Source: Terriglobus saanensis SP1PR4 (GTDB taxonomy: Bacteria; Acidobacteriota; Terriglobia; Terriglobales; Acidobacteriaceae). From it: a stretch of 64,000 nt of DNA. The DNA lies in assembly GCF_000179915.2 (NCBI RefSeq), contig NC_014963.1, positions 3,658,001-3,722,000 of the forward strand. Direction: 5' to 3'. A program made the translations under genes and the position numbers. A model generated the notes under the pieces. The model made no database searches. It saw nothing but the letters and a program-made list of their open reading frames with translations, and was not told where the DNA came from. This document shows positions 16,392 through 24,831 of the stretch, one piece after another; position 1 is the stretch's first letter; each line of letters starts with the position of its first letter.

Positions 16392-17030
16392 ATGGCAGAC
16401 TTTACGATCCAATCGACAGACGTCCTTCTCGTCATCGATCTCCAGACAGACTTCACCCCCGGCGGTGCACTCGCCGTCCCCGGCGGAGACGAAATTATCC
16501 CCGCGATCAATGCCCTTTCACAAAAGTTCCAACATGTCATCGCCACCCGCGACTGGCATCCTCTCGGCCACATCTCCTTTGCCTCTACGCACGGCAAGCA
16601 GCCGTTTACGGATACTGTGGAAGCCGCCTATGGCACCCAATCTCTCTGGCCCGACCACTGCGTCCAGATGACTCTGGGAGCCGAACTGCACCGCGACCTG
16701 CATCTTGCCAACCTCGATCTCATCCTGAACAAAGGCACCCGCCCGCAGATCGACTCTTACTCCGCCTTCCTGGAAAACGATCACACCACCCCGACCGGTC
16801 TGGCGGGATATCTGCGCGAACGCGGTTTTCATCGTCTTTTTCTCTGCGGCCTGGCATCGGATTACTGCGTTGGCCACTCCGCTCTTGACGGCGTCCACAT
16901 GGGTTTCGAGTGCATCGTTCTGGAAGACCTCACCCGCGGCATCTCCCAATCCACCATCGCAACCATGGAAGAAAAATGGCTAGCCGCTGGCGTCAGAGCC
17001 CTCCCCTCCGGCAGCTTGAAAGACCAATAA
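16392..17030 (+). CDS. pncA: nicotinamidase/pyrazinamidase
   Basis: A 212-residue cysteine hydrolase of the isochorismatase fold that converts nicotinamide to nicotinate in NAD salvage. The catalytic triad can be placed at D16 (VIDLQTDF), K114 (LNKGTRP) and C159 (LASDYCVGHSALD). The metal site includes D54 and H56 (TRDWHPLGH), and the family signature WPDHCVQ is present. The length is normal. There is no SD; TACCCT ends 9 nt before the ATG, so the message may be nearly leaderless. Confidence 0.95.
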   Translation: MADFTIQSTDVLLVIDLQTDFTPGGALAVPGGDEIIPAINALSQKFQHVIATRDWHPLGHISFASTHGKQPFTDTVEAAYGTQSLWPDHCVQMTLGAELHRDLHLANLDLILNKGTRPQIDSYSAFLENDHTTPTGLAGYLRERGFHRLFLCGLASDYCVGHSALDGVHMGFECIVLEDLTRGISQSTIATMEEKWLAAGVRALPSGSLKDQ

Positions 17031-17086
17031 GCACTCAGCGCCCACACCCCAATCAAAAAACTCAAGACTAAAACTCGTTACTCTCT

Positions 17087-17141
17087 AGATTCCCCTCCGG
17101 TTATTTTCGGCAGTGTTGCCGATAACTACCCAGATTCCCCT
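17087..17141. promoter_or_regulatory. direct repeats and hairpin upstream of the XRE regulator gene
   Basis: AGATTCCCCT occurs at 17087-17096 and again at 17132-17141, with a hairpin TCGGCA-GTGT-TGCCGA (17107-17122) between them. The second repeat abuts a possible -35 (TTGACT at 17141-17146). The arrangement looks like an operator or terminator/promoter region; autoregulation by the XRE protein is a guess. The rest of the 17031-17243 gap shows nothing clear. Confidence 0.3.
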
Positions 17142-17243
17142 TGACTCATAAGGAATCTGTTGTCATTCTAGGCACGTCGCCTGTTTCTTATCGGACATAC
17201 GACACAGGAGCCTTGCTCTGGCATCCTGTCCGCACTACACAAT

Positions 17244-17780
17244 ATGGCAACCATGATGGCGCCCGTCGAACAGCGGGAAGTACTTCGTTGCGATCATTGC
17301 GCTTTGGTCCAGTTTCGTCGGATCGATAGCCTTTGCCGCCGCTGCCACAAATCACTTGACGTTGAAGAGCCGGCACCCGTGCCCGTCACCCTCGCTGTCG
17401 TCCCCACAGCCCTACCCCGCGAAGACTCTGGTCTCCAGGTAGCGTCCGCAGTCCGCGATCTGCGGCTCGTGCGCAATCTCTCCCAGCGTCAGCTCGCCGG
17501 CCGCATGGGCGTGCCACGCACCTATATCTCCAAGATTGAAAATGGAAAGGCCATGCCGACGATCGGTTCCCTCGAACGTCTCGCACGCGCTCTCCAGGTG
17601 GACATCTCCGACCTCCTCCGCGATGCCAAAAGCCGGCATCAGGGTGAGACGGCTGTGCTCACCGCCGATCCGTTTCTAGCTGAAATTGCACAGTTTGTCG
17701 GCCAGTTGGACCCGGTTCAGCGCTCCATCTTCCTGAACCAGGTGCGTGAGCTGGCCGCTGGCCGCCGACGCATGGCGTAA
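17244..17780 (+). CDS. XRE-family regulator with N-terminal zinc-ribbon
   Basis: A 178-residue protein. Near the N-terminus a CxxC...CxxC pair (RCDHCALVQFRRIDSLCRRC) forms a probable zinc ribbon. A linker rich in Pro/Val follows, then a Cro/C1-type helix-turn-helix (VRNLSQRQLAGRMGVPRTYI, SKIENGKAMPTIGSLERLAR). The C-terminal tail has no recognised domain. Starts at 17244, 17253 and 17256 are all possible; no SD is evident. It is likely a DNA-binding regulator. Its target is unknown; uppS lies just downstream across a strong palindrome. Confidence 0.85.
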   Translation: MATMMAPVEQREVLRCDHCALVQFRRIDSLCRRCHKSLDVEEPAPVPVTLAVVPTALPREDSGLQVASAVRDLRLVRNLSQRQLAGRMGVPRTYISKIENGKAMPTIGSLERLARALQVDISDLLRDAKSRHQGETAVLTADPFLAEIAQFVGQLDPVQRSIFLNQVRELAAGRRRMA

Positions 17781-17810
17781 GGAAGCGAACCGCACGACCT
17801 CCCTCCTCCG

Positions 17811-17855
17811 CACTTCGTCCCTGCAGTGTGCAATTGCGCCTGCAGGGACGAAGTG
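17811..17855. repeat. 16-bp perfect inverted repeat between the XRE gene and uppS
   Basis: CACTTCGTCCCTGCAG (17811-17826) is the exact reverse complement of 17840-17855, separated by 13 nt that can itself pair around AATT. Almost the whole 45-bp interval is one palindrome. There is no T-run after it, so a simple intrinsic terminator is not well supported; a cruciform, operator or RNA hairpin in the uppS leader are options. Confidence 0.8.
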
Positions 17856-17880
17856 ATACGGTCGTTTCTGCGAGGTCGTT

Positions 17881-18750
17881 TTGCCGCTTACACAGCCTCT
17901 CCGCGTCCACGAGCTGTCCTCTGAAGAGGCCGCGCTCTACCGCACGTTGGATCCCACACGCATTCCCGAGCACGTCGCCATCATCATGGATGGCAATGGC
18001 CGCTGGGCCGGTAAACGCGCCATGAAGCGTTTCCGTGGCCACCAGCAAGGCGCAGAGTCCGTCCACTTCGTGGTCGAGACCGCCTCCCGCATCAATCTTC
18101 CATACCTCACGCTCTATGCTTTTTCGCTGGAAAATAACCTGCGTCGCCCAAAGTCCGAAGTCAGCTTCCTCATGAAGCTCCTTCGTTCCTACCTCGTCGG
18201 CAACGTCAAGCGCATGCAGGACAACAATGTCCGCATGGCCTATATCGGTCGTATCCATGAGCTTCCGGAAGAAGTCCAGGAAACCATGCAATGGGCCGAA
18301 GCCGAAACAGCCAAGAACACCGGTACGACCCTGACTCTGGCCCTCAACTACGGCTCCCGCTGCGAGATCGTGGATGCCGCCCGCCTCACTATGCAGAACA
18401 CCCTGGCAGAGGCTAAGCGCCGCGGCATCTCCGTCGAAGATCTTCTCGCTGTGGACGAACATGCCGGCATCACGGAAGACTCTCTCTCCGCCGCCATGTA
18501 TACGCACGCCCTGCCCGATCCGGATCTGCTCATCCGCACCTCGGGTGAGATGCGCATCTCCAACTTCCTTCTCTGGCAGATCGCCTACGCGGAACTTCAC
18601 GTCACCGACCTTCTGTGGCCGGATTTCCGAGGCCTGCATCTCCTCGAAAGTATCGCTGAATTCCAGCGCCGCGACCGTCGCTACGGTGGCATCGGCCAGG
18701 TCGAGACCGACGAAGAACTACCTGACCCGGCTCCGGTTCTTCACGGCTAG
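17881..18750 (+). CDS. uppS: undecaprenyl diphosphate synthase (cis-prenyltransferase)
   Basis: A 289-residue cis-prenyltransferase that extends farnesyl diphosphate with isopentenyl diphosphate to the C55 lipid carrier for peptidoglycan and O-antigen synthesis. The signature HVAIIMDGNGRWA contains the catalytic Asp. Further conserved blocks are GHQQGAES, LTLYAFSLENNLRRP, LALNYGSRCEIV, DPDLLIRTSGEMRISNFLLW and YAELHVTDLLWPDF. The open frame begins with TTG at 17881; no better start is visible upstream, and the extra N-terminal 35 residues are longer than in E. coli UppS. It heads the uppS-cdsA-dxr-rseP cluster. Confidence 0.96.
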   Translation: MPLTQPLRVHELSSEEAALYRTLDPTRIPEHVAIIMDGNGRWAGKRAMKRFRGHQQGAESVHFVVETASRINLPYLTLYAFSLENNLRRPKSEVSFLMKLLRSYLVGNVKRMQDNNVRMAYIGRIHELPEEVQETMQWAEAETAKNTGTTLTLALNYGSRCEIVDAARLTMQNTLAEAKRRGISVEDLLAVDEHAGITEDSLSAAMYTHALPDPDLLIRTSGEMRISNFLLWQIAYAELHVTDLLWPDFRGLHLLESIAEFQRRDRRYGGIGQVETDEELPDPAPVLHG

Positions 18751-18785
18751 AAGTCCTAACAGCCTGGCGCGCAGTCTTGAAGCTG

Positions 18786-18791
18786 TATCCT
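18786..18791 (+). promoter_or_regulatory. -10-like box (TATCCT) before cdsA
   Basis: TATCCT ends 10 nt before the cdsA ATG and there is no SD, consistent with a leaderless internal promoter. Confidence 0.3.
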
Positions 18792-18800
18792 TGCCAGAGC

Positions 18801-19643
18801 ATGAAGCGCATTCTTACCGCCATCGTTCTGATCGCCCTCGTCTTCGGTCTCATCTTCTGGAGTAATCCCCAGGCCCTCATCGCCTTCTGCGGGATCGTGG
18901 CCTGCCTGGCCGCCTACGAGTTCGCCGCCCTCACCAAGGCCGGTGGCGCACCGATCCCCGCTTGGTGGATGATCCCCGCCGTCATCATCTTCTTCGTAGT
19001 AACCGACTACCGACCGATGGAGGCCCCGCTCCCGGTACTAAGCTTTCTCGGTCTCTCTCTGCTCACCGTCTCCGCCTTTCGTGGACAACTGGAGCGCGCC
19101 CTTCCCACCGCCGCTTCAGGATTTTTTGCGCTCATTTACATCGCTTACCCGCTTTCGCTCCTCCCCCTCTTCGCGCAAAAAGAGAACGGCGTCGCGCTTC
19201 TCATCTTCCTTATGCTCGCTGTCTGGACAGGAGATATCGCCGCCCTCTACATCGGCAAAGCCTTCGGCCGACACAAGCTGGCACCCTCGCTCAGCCCAAA
19301 CAAAACCTGGGAAGGCGCCTTCGCCTCCATCGCCGGGTCGGTGCTCATTACGGCCATTCTGATCGTGGTCTCGAACACGCTGACCAGCCGCGGCAACACC
19401 CTCCTCCACATCAGCGAACCCGTCTGGCAGACCCTCCTGCTCGCCGCCCTGGTCAACATCGCCGCCCAGGTGGGAGATCTTCTCGAATCCGCCATCAAGC
19501 GCGGTGTGGGCGTAAAGGACTCCGGCGCAATGCTTCCCGGCCACGGAGGCATCCTCGACCGTATCGATGCCCTCCTTACCGCCGCACCGGTGCTCTGGTA
19601 TCTCCTGCTGCTGAAAGAGGCCTTCGGCCTCGGTCCCTTTTAG
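18801..19643 (+). CDS. cdsA: phosphatidate cytidylyltransferase
   Basis: A 280-residue inner-membrane enzyme that makes CDP-diacylglycerol from phosphatidate and CTP, the branch point of phospholipid synthesis. About eight hydrophobic helices cover the chain. The C-terminal signature is complete: SAIKRGVGVKDSGAMLPGHG followed by GILDRIDALL. Another conserved block, SPNKTWEGAFASI, lies before it. I take ATG 18801 (MKRILTAIVLIAL), where the first helix starts, over an in-frame upstream codon. It follows uppS by 50 bp. Confidence 0.95.
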   Translation: MKRILTAIVLIALVFGLIFWSNPQALIAFCGIVACLAAYEFAALTKAGGAPIPAWWMIPAVIIFFVVTDYRPMEAPLPVLSFLGLSLLTVSAFRGQLERALPTAASGFFALIYIAYPLSLLPLFAQKENGVALLIFLMLAVWTGDIAALYIGKAFGRHKLAPSLSPNKTWEGAFASIAGSVLITAILIVVSNTLTSRGNTLLHISEPVWQTLLLAALVNIAAQVGDLLESAIKRGVGVKDSGAMLPGHGGILDRIDALLTAAPVLWYLLLLKEAFGLGPF

Positions 19644-19661
19644 GCGATAATTATTGCAGCC

Positions 19662-19940
19662 ATGAGCACAAAGAATGTCGTAGACGCATTCCGCGAAGCC
19701 ATTCAGGACATCCTTGTCCCGGAGATTCGCTCGATGAAGGTCTCCATCGATTCTCTTCGGACTGAAATGCAGCTTCGCGACGAAAATCAGGCGCGGGCCG
19801 TACAGGGTATCGCTTCAGAGATGAAGCTACGAGATGAGAAGCAGACGACGGCGATTCATTCGTTGTCGGAGAAGCTGGACTTTGCCATCGACATCCGCGA
19901 GCGACTCGCTTCTCTCGAAGCACGCATGCCGCGACAGTAG
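19662..19940 (+). CDS. small coiled-coil protein between cdsA and dxr
   Basis: A 92-residue protein of unknown family. It has no signal or membrane segment. Most of it is predicted helical with heptad-like Leu/Ile spacing and two similar segments (TEMQLRDENQARAVQGIASE and SEMKLRDEKQTTAIHSLSEK), pointing to an internal duplication of a coiled-coil unit. The start has no SD; GATAAT lies 11 nt before the ATG. Its position inside the conserved uppS-cdsA-dxr-rseP order suggests coexpression, but no function can be assigned. Confidence 0.6.
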   Translation: MSTKNVVDAFREAIQDILVPEIRSMKVSIDSLRTEMQLRDENQARAVQGIASEMKLRDEKQTTAIHSLSEKLDFAIDIRERLASLEARMPRQ

Positions 19941-19991
19941 TCTGCCCTTCCTATCAAAACCCTTGACCGACGATCTGCGAAAATAAACTAC

Positions 19992-21149
19992 GTGAAGAAC
20001 ATCGCAATTCTCGGATCCACCGGTTCCATCGGCACCTCCACCCTCGATATCTGCGCCCGCTACCCGGAGCTCTACCGTCCCGTCGCACTCGCCGCCGGAC
20101 GCAACGTTGAAGTCGCCCTCCAGCAGTGCCGGCAATGGCGTCCGAAATACATCTCGATGGCCGACGAAGAAACGGCCGCGACGCTTAAGGCGCTACTCGT
20201 GGACAACACCGACACCGAAGTCCTCCACGGTACCGCAGGCTCCGTGGCAGTTGCCACCCTCAGCGAAGTCGACTTCGTCGTCTCCGCCATCGTGGGCGTT
20301 GCGGGCCTCGAAGCCACCTACGAAGCCGTGCTCGCGGGCAAGACCATCGGTCTCGCCAACAAAGAAGCGCTCGTCGCCGCAGGCGAACTCATCATCGCCG
20401 CGGCCAAAAAGAACAACGTGGCGCTGCTCCCCATCGACTCCGAACACAACGCCATCCACCAGTGCATGCGTGGCGGCACCTCGGCAGAGGTTAAGCAGAT
20501 ATGGCTTACCGCCAGCGGCGGTCCATTTCGGAACACGCCGCTCGATGAGTTCGCGAAGATCACGCCCGCGCAGGCCCTCAAACATCCGACCTGGGTCATG
20601 GGCCAGCGCATCACCGTCGATTCGGCCACCATGCTCAACAAGGGCCTCGAAATCATCGAAGCCTGCCGCCTCTTCAACTTGCCCCCCGGCAAAGTCCGCG
20701 TGACCATCCACCCCCAGTCCACGGTTCACTCCCTCGTGGAGTACATCGATGGCAGTATCCTGGCGCAGATCTCGGTCACGGATATGCGCCTGCCGATCCT
20801 CTACGCGCTCGCCTACCCCGACCGGATCGCCTCCGACCTCACCTTCGACCTCTCCACGCTCTCGCAGCTCGACTTTCAACAGCCCAACCTCGACCGCTTC
20901 CCCTGCCTCCGTCTCTCCTATGAAGCAGCCGAAAAGAGCCAGGCCCACTGCATCGCGCTCAACGCCTCGGATGAGATCGCCGTTGCCGCCTTCCTTGCCG
21001 GAAACCTGCCATTTCTCGGTATCCCGCGTACAATCGAAGAGGTTCTGGCTCGGACAACCGCATCTTCGCCAGCCACGATCGCAGACGTTCTCGCTCTCGA
21101 TCAACAGGCCCGCGCACTTGCTCGCGAAATCATCGCAGCCGAGTCATAA
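19992..21149 (+). CDS. dxr: 1-deoxy-D-xylulose 5-phosphate reductoisomerase
   Basis: A 385-residue NADPH-dependent enzyme that converts DXP to 2-C-methyl-D-erythritol 4-phosphate, the committed step of the MEP isoprenoid pathway. The N-terminal nucleotide-binding motif is IAILGSTGSIGTSTLD. The metal- and substrate-binding segments LLPIDSEHNAIHQC and LTASGGPFRN are intact, as are TVDSATMLNKGLEIIEA and IHPQSTVHSLVEY. The start is GTG at 19992. It provides precursors for the UppS reaction encoded upstream in the same cluster. Confidence 0.97.
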   Translation: MKNIAILGSTGSIGTSTLDICARYPELYRPVALAAGRNVEVALQQCRQWRPKYISMADEETAATLKALLVDNTDTEVLHGTAGSVAVATLSEVDFVVSAIVGVAGLEATYEAVLAGKTIGLANKEALVAAGELIIAAAKKNNVALLPIDSEHNAIHQCMRGGTSAEVKQIWLTASGGPFRNTPLDEFAKITPAQALKHPTWVMGQRITVDSATMLNKGLEIIEACRLFNLPPGKVRVTIHPQSTVHSLVEYIDGSILAQISVTDMRLPILYALAYPDRIASDLTFDLSTLSQLDFQQPNLDRFPCLRLSYEAAEKSQAHCIALNASDEIAVAAFLAGNLPFLGIPRTIEEVLARTTASSPATIADVLALDQQARALAREIIAAES

Positions 21150-21179
21150 GTAAGAGAAACAATAGAGGAAACACCGATT

Positions 21180-22568
21180 TTGAGCCTTTTTTCGCATCTT
21201 CCTGGCCTGATCAACTTCGTTCTTATCCTTGGCGTAATGGTTCTGGTGCATGAGTTTGGCCATTTCCTCGTTGCGAAACTTTGCGGCGTCCGGGTAGAAG
21301 CCTTTGCCTTCGGCTTTGGTAAGCGTCTCTTTGGCTACCGTGGAAAGAGCGGCACAGACTACCGCATCAACCTCTTCCCCTTCGGCGGTTACGTCAAAAT
21401 GACGGGCGAAATCGAGGTAGATGGCATCGCCCACACGGACGACACCGCACCTCGCGATGACGCGGGAAACTTCAACGTCAAGCCGCGCTGGCAGCGCATT
21501 CTCATCGCCCTCGCGGGCCCCGTCTTCAACTTCATCCTCGCCTTCTTCATCCTCTTCGCCGTCAACCTCTTCCACCACGAAGTAGCGGAAGGTCTGCAGG
21601 GCGCGGCTGTAATCGACTACGTAGCCAAAGGCTCCGCCGCCGACGCAGCCGGACTTCAGTTGGGTGACACCATCACCCGTTTTGATAAGGTCGAAAATCC
21701 CGCCTGGCTCGACATTTTCAACCGCTCCATGCTGCATCTGAACCAACCCGTTGCGATCTCCTATCTGCACAACGGCCAGTCTGTGGACAAGCAGATCATC
21801 ATCACCTCCAACGGCAAGCTGGACGACTACGACCCCATCGCCACAGGCTGGATTCCCCGTGCGCAGAACACGCCGCTCATCGTCGCCTCCGTTCTTCCGG
21901 ACAGTGCGATGTCTGAAGCAGGCGCGCAGGCTGGCGACAGAATCGCCACCATCGACGGTCTTCCTTTGCGTTCCACCGAAGCCACCAGCGCATACATGAC
22001 CGACCAGAAGGGTCAGCCCATCACGCTGGGCATCCTACGCAACAACGCGTCCCTGACGCTGAAGGCGACCCCACGTCTCACCGAAGTCCCAAAACGGGGC
22101 AAGGTCTACCGCCTCGGGTTCAGCGTCAACCCACCGCCAGCCCGCGTCGAGCGCATGTCGTTTGCAGGCGCCGTAAAGCAATCCTGGGATGACAACAAGA
22201 AGACCTCCCTGCTGATCGTGGATATGCTCCACGGCATGTTCACACGGGAAGTCTCTGTCCGCAACGTCTCCGGCCCCGTCGGCATCTTCCAGCAGATCGA
22301 CACCGCCTCCAGCATCAGCAAGTGGTACGTCCTCATGCTGGCCGCCGGAATCAGCGTGAACCTCGGCATCTTCAACCTGCTGCCCTTCCCGATCCTCGAT
22401 GGAGGCATGATCCTCTTCCTCCTCGTCGAAAGCGTGATGCGCCGCGACCTGAACCCGGCATGGAAGGAACGCATCTACCAGGCCGCGTTCTTCGTCATCC
22501 TTCTCGTCTTCGGTCTCATCATCTTCAACGACGTCTCGAAGTTCGCGATCTTCCACCACACGAGATAA
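21180..22568 (+). CDS. rseP: RseP-type site-2 intramembrane metalloprotease
   Basis: A 462-residue membrane protease. The zinc motif HEFGH is in the first helix (VMVLVHEFGHFLVAKLCGVR). Two PDZ domains follow, around residues 125-205 and 225-300 (AKGSAADAAGLQLGDTITRF, PDSAMSEAGAQAGDRIATID). The C-terminal catalytic Asp motif is FNLLPFPILDGG. RseP homologues cut membrane anti-sigma factors and remnant signal peptides. The start is TTG at 21180 with AGAGG upstream. With sppA disrupted nearby, this protease could take on part of the remnant signal-peptide clearance, though that is speculation. Confidence 0.95.
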   Translation: MSLFSHLPGLINFVLILGVMVLVHEFGHFLVAKLCGVRVEAFAFGFGKRLFGYRGKSGTDYRINLFPFGGYVKMTGEIEVDGIAHTDDTAPRDDAGNFNVKPRWQRILIALAGPVFNFILAFFILFAVNLFHHEVAEGLQGAAVIDYVAKGSAADAAGLQLGDTITRFDKVENPAWLDIFNRSMLHLNQPVAISYLHNGQSVDKQIIITSNGKLDDYDPIATGWIPRAQNTPLIVASVLPDSAMSEAGAQAGDRIATIDGLPLRSTEATSAYMTDQKGQPITLGILRNNASLTLKATPRLTEVPKRGKVYRLGFSVNPPPARVERMSFAGAVKQSWDDNKKTSLLIVDMLHGMFTREVSVRNVSGPVGIFQQIDTASSISKWYVLMLAAGISVNLGIFNLLPFPILDGGMILFLLVESVMRRDLNPAWKERIYQAAFFVILLVFGLIIFNDVSKFAIFHHTR

Positions 22569-22637
22569 GAATCTCGCATCGTGAAATCTGCAGCGAAATC
22601 GAAAATCCTCTTCTCGGCACCGCAAAGCGAATGTTCA

Positions 22638-22682
22638 ACAAAAAGACCTCGTCCCGCTTGAGCAGGACGAGGTTCTTTTTGT
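22638..22682. terminator. bidirectional intrinsic terminator
   Basis: A stem of about 17 bp with one bulge (core GACCTCGTCC...GGACGAGG) is flanked by A5 on the left and T5 on the right, so it can terminate both rseP from the left and the SelA-like gene from the right. Confidence 0.85.
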
Positions 22683-22694
22683 TCGTGTTCCAAA

Positions 22695-24080
22695 CTACGC
22701 CTTAGGCGCAGCCTTGAAGATCTCCACCAGGCGATCAGCGATGAACTTGTCCTCGCCGTCTTTGATCTGCCAAACGGCAAACCCAAAAGTGGTGGGATCC
22801 GGAGCGGGACGGTTCCGTCGCGGACGTGGTGCTTCGCCCTCAGGATGCTGCGGAGCGTCCGGATTGCGTCCCCGCATGCCTGCCGCGCCTGCACCAAAGC
22901 TTCCAATGCCAAGCTTCGGTGTGTCTGCAAGCTGCTGCATGACTTCCTGCGCGGTGATCTTCAGCTTGGTCTGGTCGATCTGCCAGCTGTAATGGGGTGT
23001 TACGTTGCCGAGCGCCTGGGGATCGAACTTACGTGGAAGCGCCGTCACACCAAACTTCTTCACGGCGTCCGTAATCACCTGAGCACGCGCGTCGTACATC
23101 CGAAGCACGGCGTCGTAATCTTGGTTAACGAAGAGCTCCAACGCCTTCAGCAGGCCGAAGATCGTCTCCTTGCCCACCTTGCAGCAACGGCCGATACGAT
23201 CTTCCTGCGGACTCATGTTCAGCAGAGACCAGCGGATCAACTCTTCCTTGCCGATCAGAATGCCGGAGGCCTGCGGTCCGCAGATGTCCTTGCCGCCCGA
23301 GAACGTCACCATGTCGAAGCCGACTGCGGGATACTCCCACAGACGCTCCTTGGGCGGAACGTCCGCCGACGCATCGTTGAAGGTGTAGATGTTGTGCGCC
23401 TTCGCGATCGCAACGGTCTCCGGTCCGCTGACCTTGCCCATGTTGGACTGGATGTTGGTGAAGTGAATGGCCAGCGTCTTCGGATTGATTGCGGCGATCA
23501 TTTCCTCGCGCGTCTCCACCTCAATCAGCTTTGCGCCGGTCTGGCGGATCTGGTGATCGAAGTTGTAGCGATGGCTCTTCTGGATGATGACCTCTGTGCG
23601 CGGGAAGCCGGTCGTGTCCGGAACCTGCTTCATGCGGGGTTCGAGATCTTCGGTCATCATGGCGGCGTAACCCACGACCATGGCCGCAGCCGCTCCACCC
23701 GTAACCAGGCCGGTGTAGCCTTCGGGAGACTTACAAAGCTTCGCAATGAACTTGCCCGCTGCAATCTCCAGTTCGTCGATCAGGACAAAGTGCTCGTTGC
23801 CTCTGCGGATCAGCTCCATCACTTCGGGCTTCATCACCGATCCACCGATGACAGTCACCGTTCCAACAATATTGACCAGCGGCTTCACCCCAAGCTCGGC
23901 GTAGATGTCGCCCGTCGAACCGAGACCGGAGGTAATCGGCACAATGGGGCTGCCGTCTACACCGTGCGCGGATGCCTTGGACTTCGCAGCATGCAACTTG
24001 GGATTGGCAAACAGACTGCCCGTAGCAGCACCAAGGGTGGAGAGAAAAGATCGACGATTCCAACCGGACTTCAGATTCAT
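22695..24080 (-). CDS. Tat-exported SelA-like PLP-dependent enzyme
   Basis: A 461-residue protein of the SelA/D-glucosaminate-6-phosphate ammonia-lyase-like fold-type I PLP family. The start is ATG 24080 (MNLKSGWNRRSFLSTLGAAT) with AGGAAG upstream. A twin-arginine signal (NRRSFL) sends the folded, cofactor-loaded protein to the periplasm. The PLP lysine is K264 (TFSGGKDICGPQ) and the cofactor-ring Asp is in TFNDASADVPP. A Gly/Pro/Arg-rich insert lies near residues 395-425. Members catalyse beta-elimination or cleavage of amino acids or amino sugars; the substrate here is unknown. The gene follows the RidA-like gene by 31 bp in one operon. Confidence 0.85.
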   Translation of the reverse strand: MNLKSGWNRRSFLSTLGAATGSLFANPKLHAAKSKASAHGVDGSPIVPITSGLGSTGDIYAELGVKPLVNIVGTVTVIGGSVMKPEVMELIRRGNEHFVLIDELEIAAGKFIAKLCKSPEGYTGLVTGGAAAAMVVGYAAMMTEDLEPRMKQVPDTTGFPRTEVIIQKSHRYNFDHQIRQTGAKLIEVETREEMIAAINPKTLAIHFTNIQSNMGKVSGPETVAIAKAHNIYTFNDASADVPPKERLWEYPAVGFDMVTFSGGKDICGPQASGILIGKEELIRWSLLNMSPQEDRIGRCCKVGKETIFGLLKALELFVNQDYDAVLRMYDARAQVITDAVKKFGVTALPRKFDPQALGNVTPHYSWQIDQTKLKITAQEVMQQLADTPKLGIGSFGAGAAGMRGRNPDAPQHPEGEAPRPRRNRPAPDPTTFGFAVWQIKDGEDKFIADRLVEIFKAAPKA

Positions 24081-24111
24081 GCGTAACTTCCTTTCAGATC
24101 TCTTTTTTAAA

Positions 24112-24690
24112 CTATTCACCAGCAGGGGGTGCGGGTGGATTGACCACTATGGCGCTTCCAACAATCTCAATCAGCGAATCGCCAGGAATCCACTCCAACG
24201 CCATGCAGGCGCGTGAAGGAGCCTTGCCCGGGCTGAAGTACGTTCCATAGATCTTGTTCAACGCGTCGTACTGCGCTTTATGCGCTGCAAATCGCGCACT
24301 GCCGGTCGGCATGGGAATCGTGTCCGCGTGGGGGAGGCAGAGAAAAACTTCCAGATGAATGATGCTGTCCATCGTGCATCCCGCGCGTTCGACGGACTTC
24401 TTCAACGCATCCATCGTCCGCGTGACGTGCTTCTCAAATGGATCCGTGACCAGCACATGATCTTCGCGGGGATAGCCATCATTCGAGCCGGTTCCGGAGA
24501 AGTAATAGATGCCGTTGTGGATATGGTTTCCGCCACCACGACGCGGGCGATCTCCACCCGGTCCGCCCGCCGGTGCTGCGCCAGGAGCAGGAACGGGTGC
24601 AGCCTGCTGCGCGAAGAGTTTGGTACCGGTTACGACAGCCGCCATCGCAGCGATCTTGCCAAAGAAGCTACGTCGACTATTCATCTCCAT
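24112..24690 (-). CDS. Tat-exported RidA/YjgF-family protein
   Basis: A 192-residue protein with a twin-arginine signal (SRRSFFGKIAAMAAVVTG), a Pro/Gly/Ala-rich linker and a RidA domain. The conserved Arg of the active site lies in APSRACMALEWIPGD, followed by LIEIVGSAIV. RidA proteins hydrolyse reactive enamine/imine intermediates released by PLP enzymes. RidA is normally cytoplasmic, so export is unusual. The start is ATG 24690 with GGAG 6 nt upstream. It precedes the SelA-like PLP gene in the same operon, matching the chemistry of an elimination enzyme with its imine-clearing partner. Confidence 0.88.
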   Translation of the reverse strand: MEMNSRRSFFGKIAAMAAVVTGTKLFAQQAAPVPAPGAAPAGGPGGDRPRRGGGNHIHNGIYYFSGTGSNDGYPREDHVLVTDPFEKHVTRTMDALKKSVERAGCTMDSIIHLEVFLCLPHADTIPMPTGSARFAAHKAQYDALNKIYGTYFSPGKAPSRACMALEWIPGDSLIEIVGSAIVVNPPAPPAGE

Positions 24691-24831
24691 AATTCTCCTT
24701 CATTACTTTTTCAGGATTTACTTCTTGATCAGCGACGCAGGCCGCACTTAGAAAGTTGCGGCCGGGGAGAGGGGGTTACGCAAAATCGTACAGCCTGGGA
24801 GAGGCTTCTGTAGAGCCTGTGAGTTAGAAAC

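Noticed and set aside
17151-17175. A second full copy of the intergenic repeat seen near 38789.
   Set aside because: Only about 18 bases are similar and in a different order; not enough to call a repeat.
20193-21104. A 303-codon minus-strand frame opposite dxr.
   Set aside because: It is an antisense shadow of the conserved dxr gene, Gly/Val/Glu/Asp-rich without motifs.
22845-24086. A 413-codon plus-strand frame opposite the SelA-like gene.
   Set aside because: No domain, composition of an antisense frame in GC-rich DNA, and the minus-strand gene is certain.
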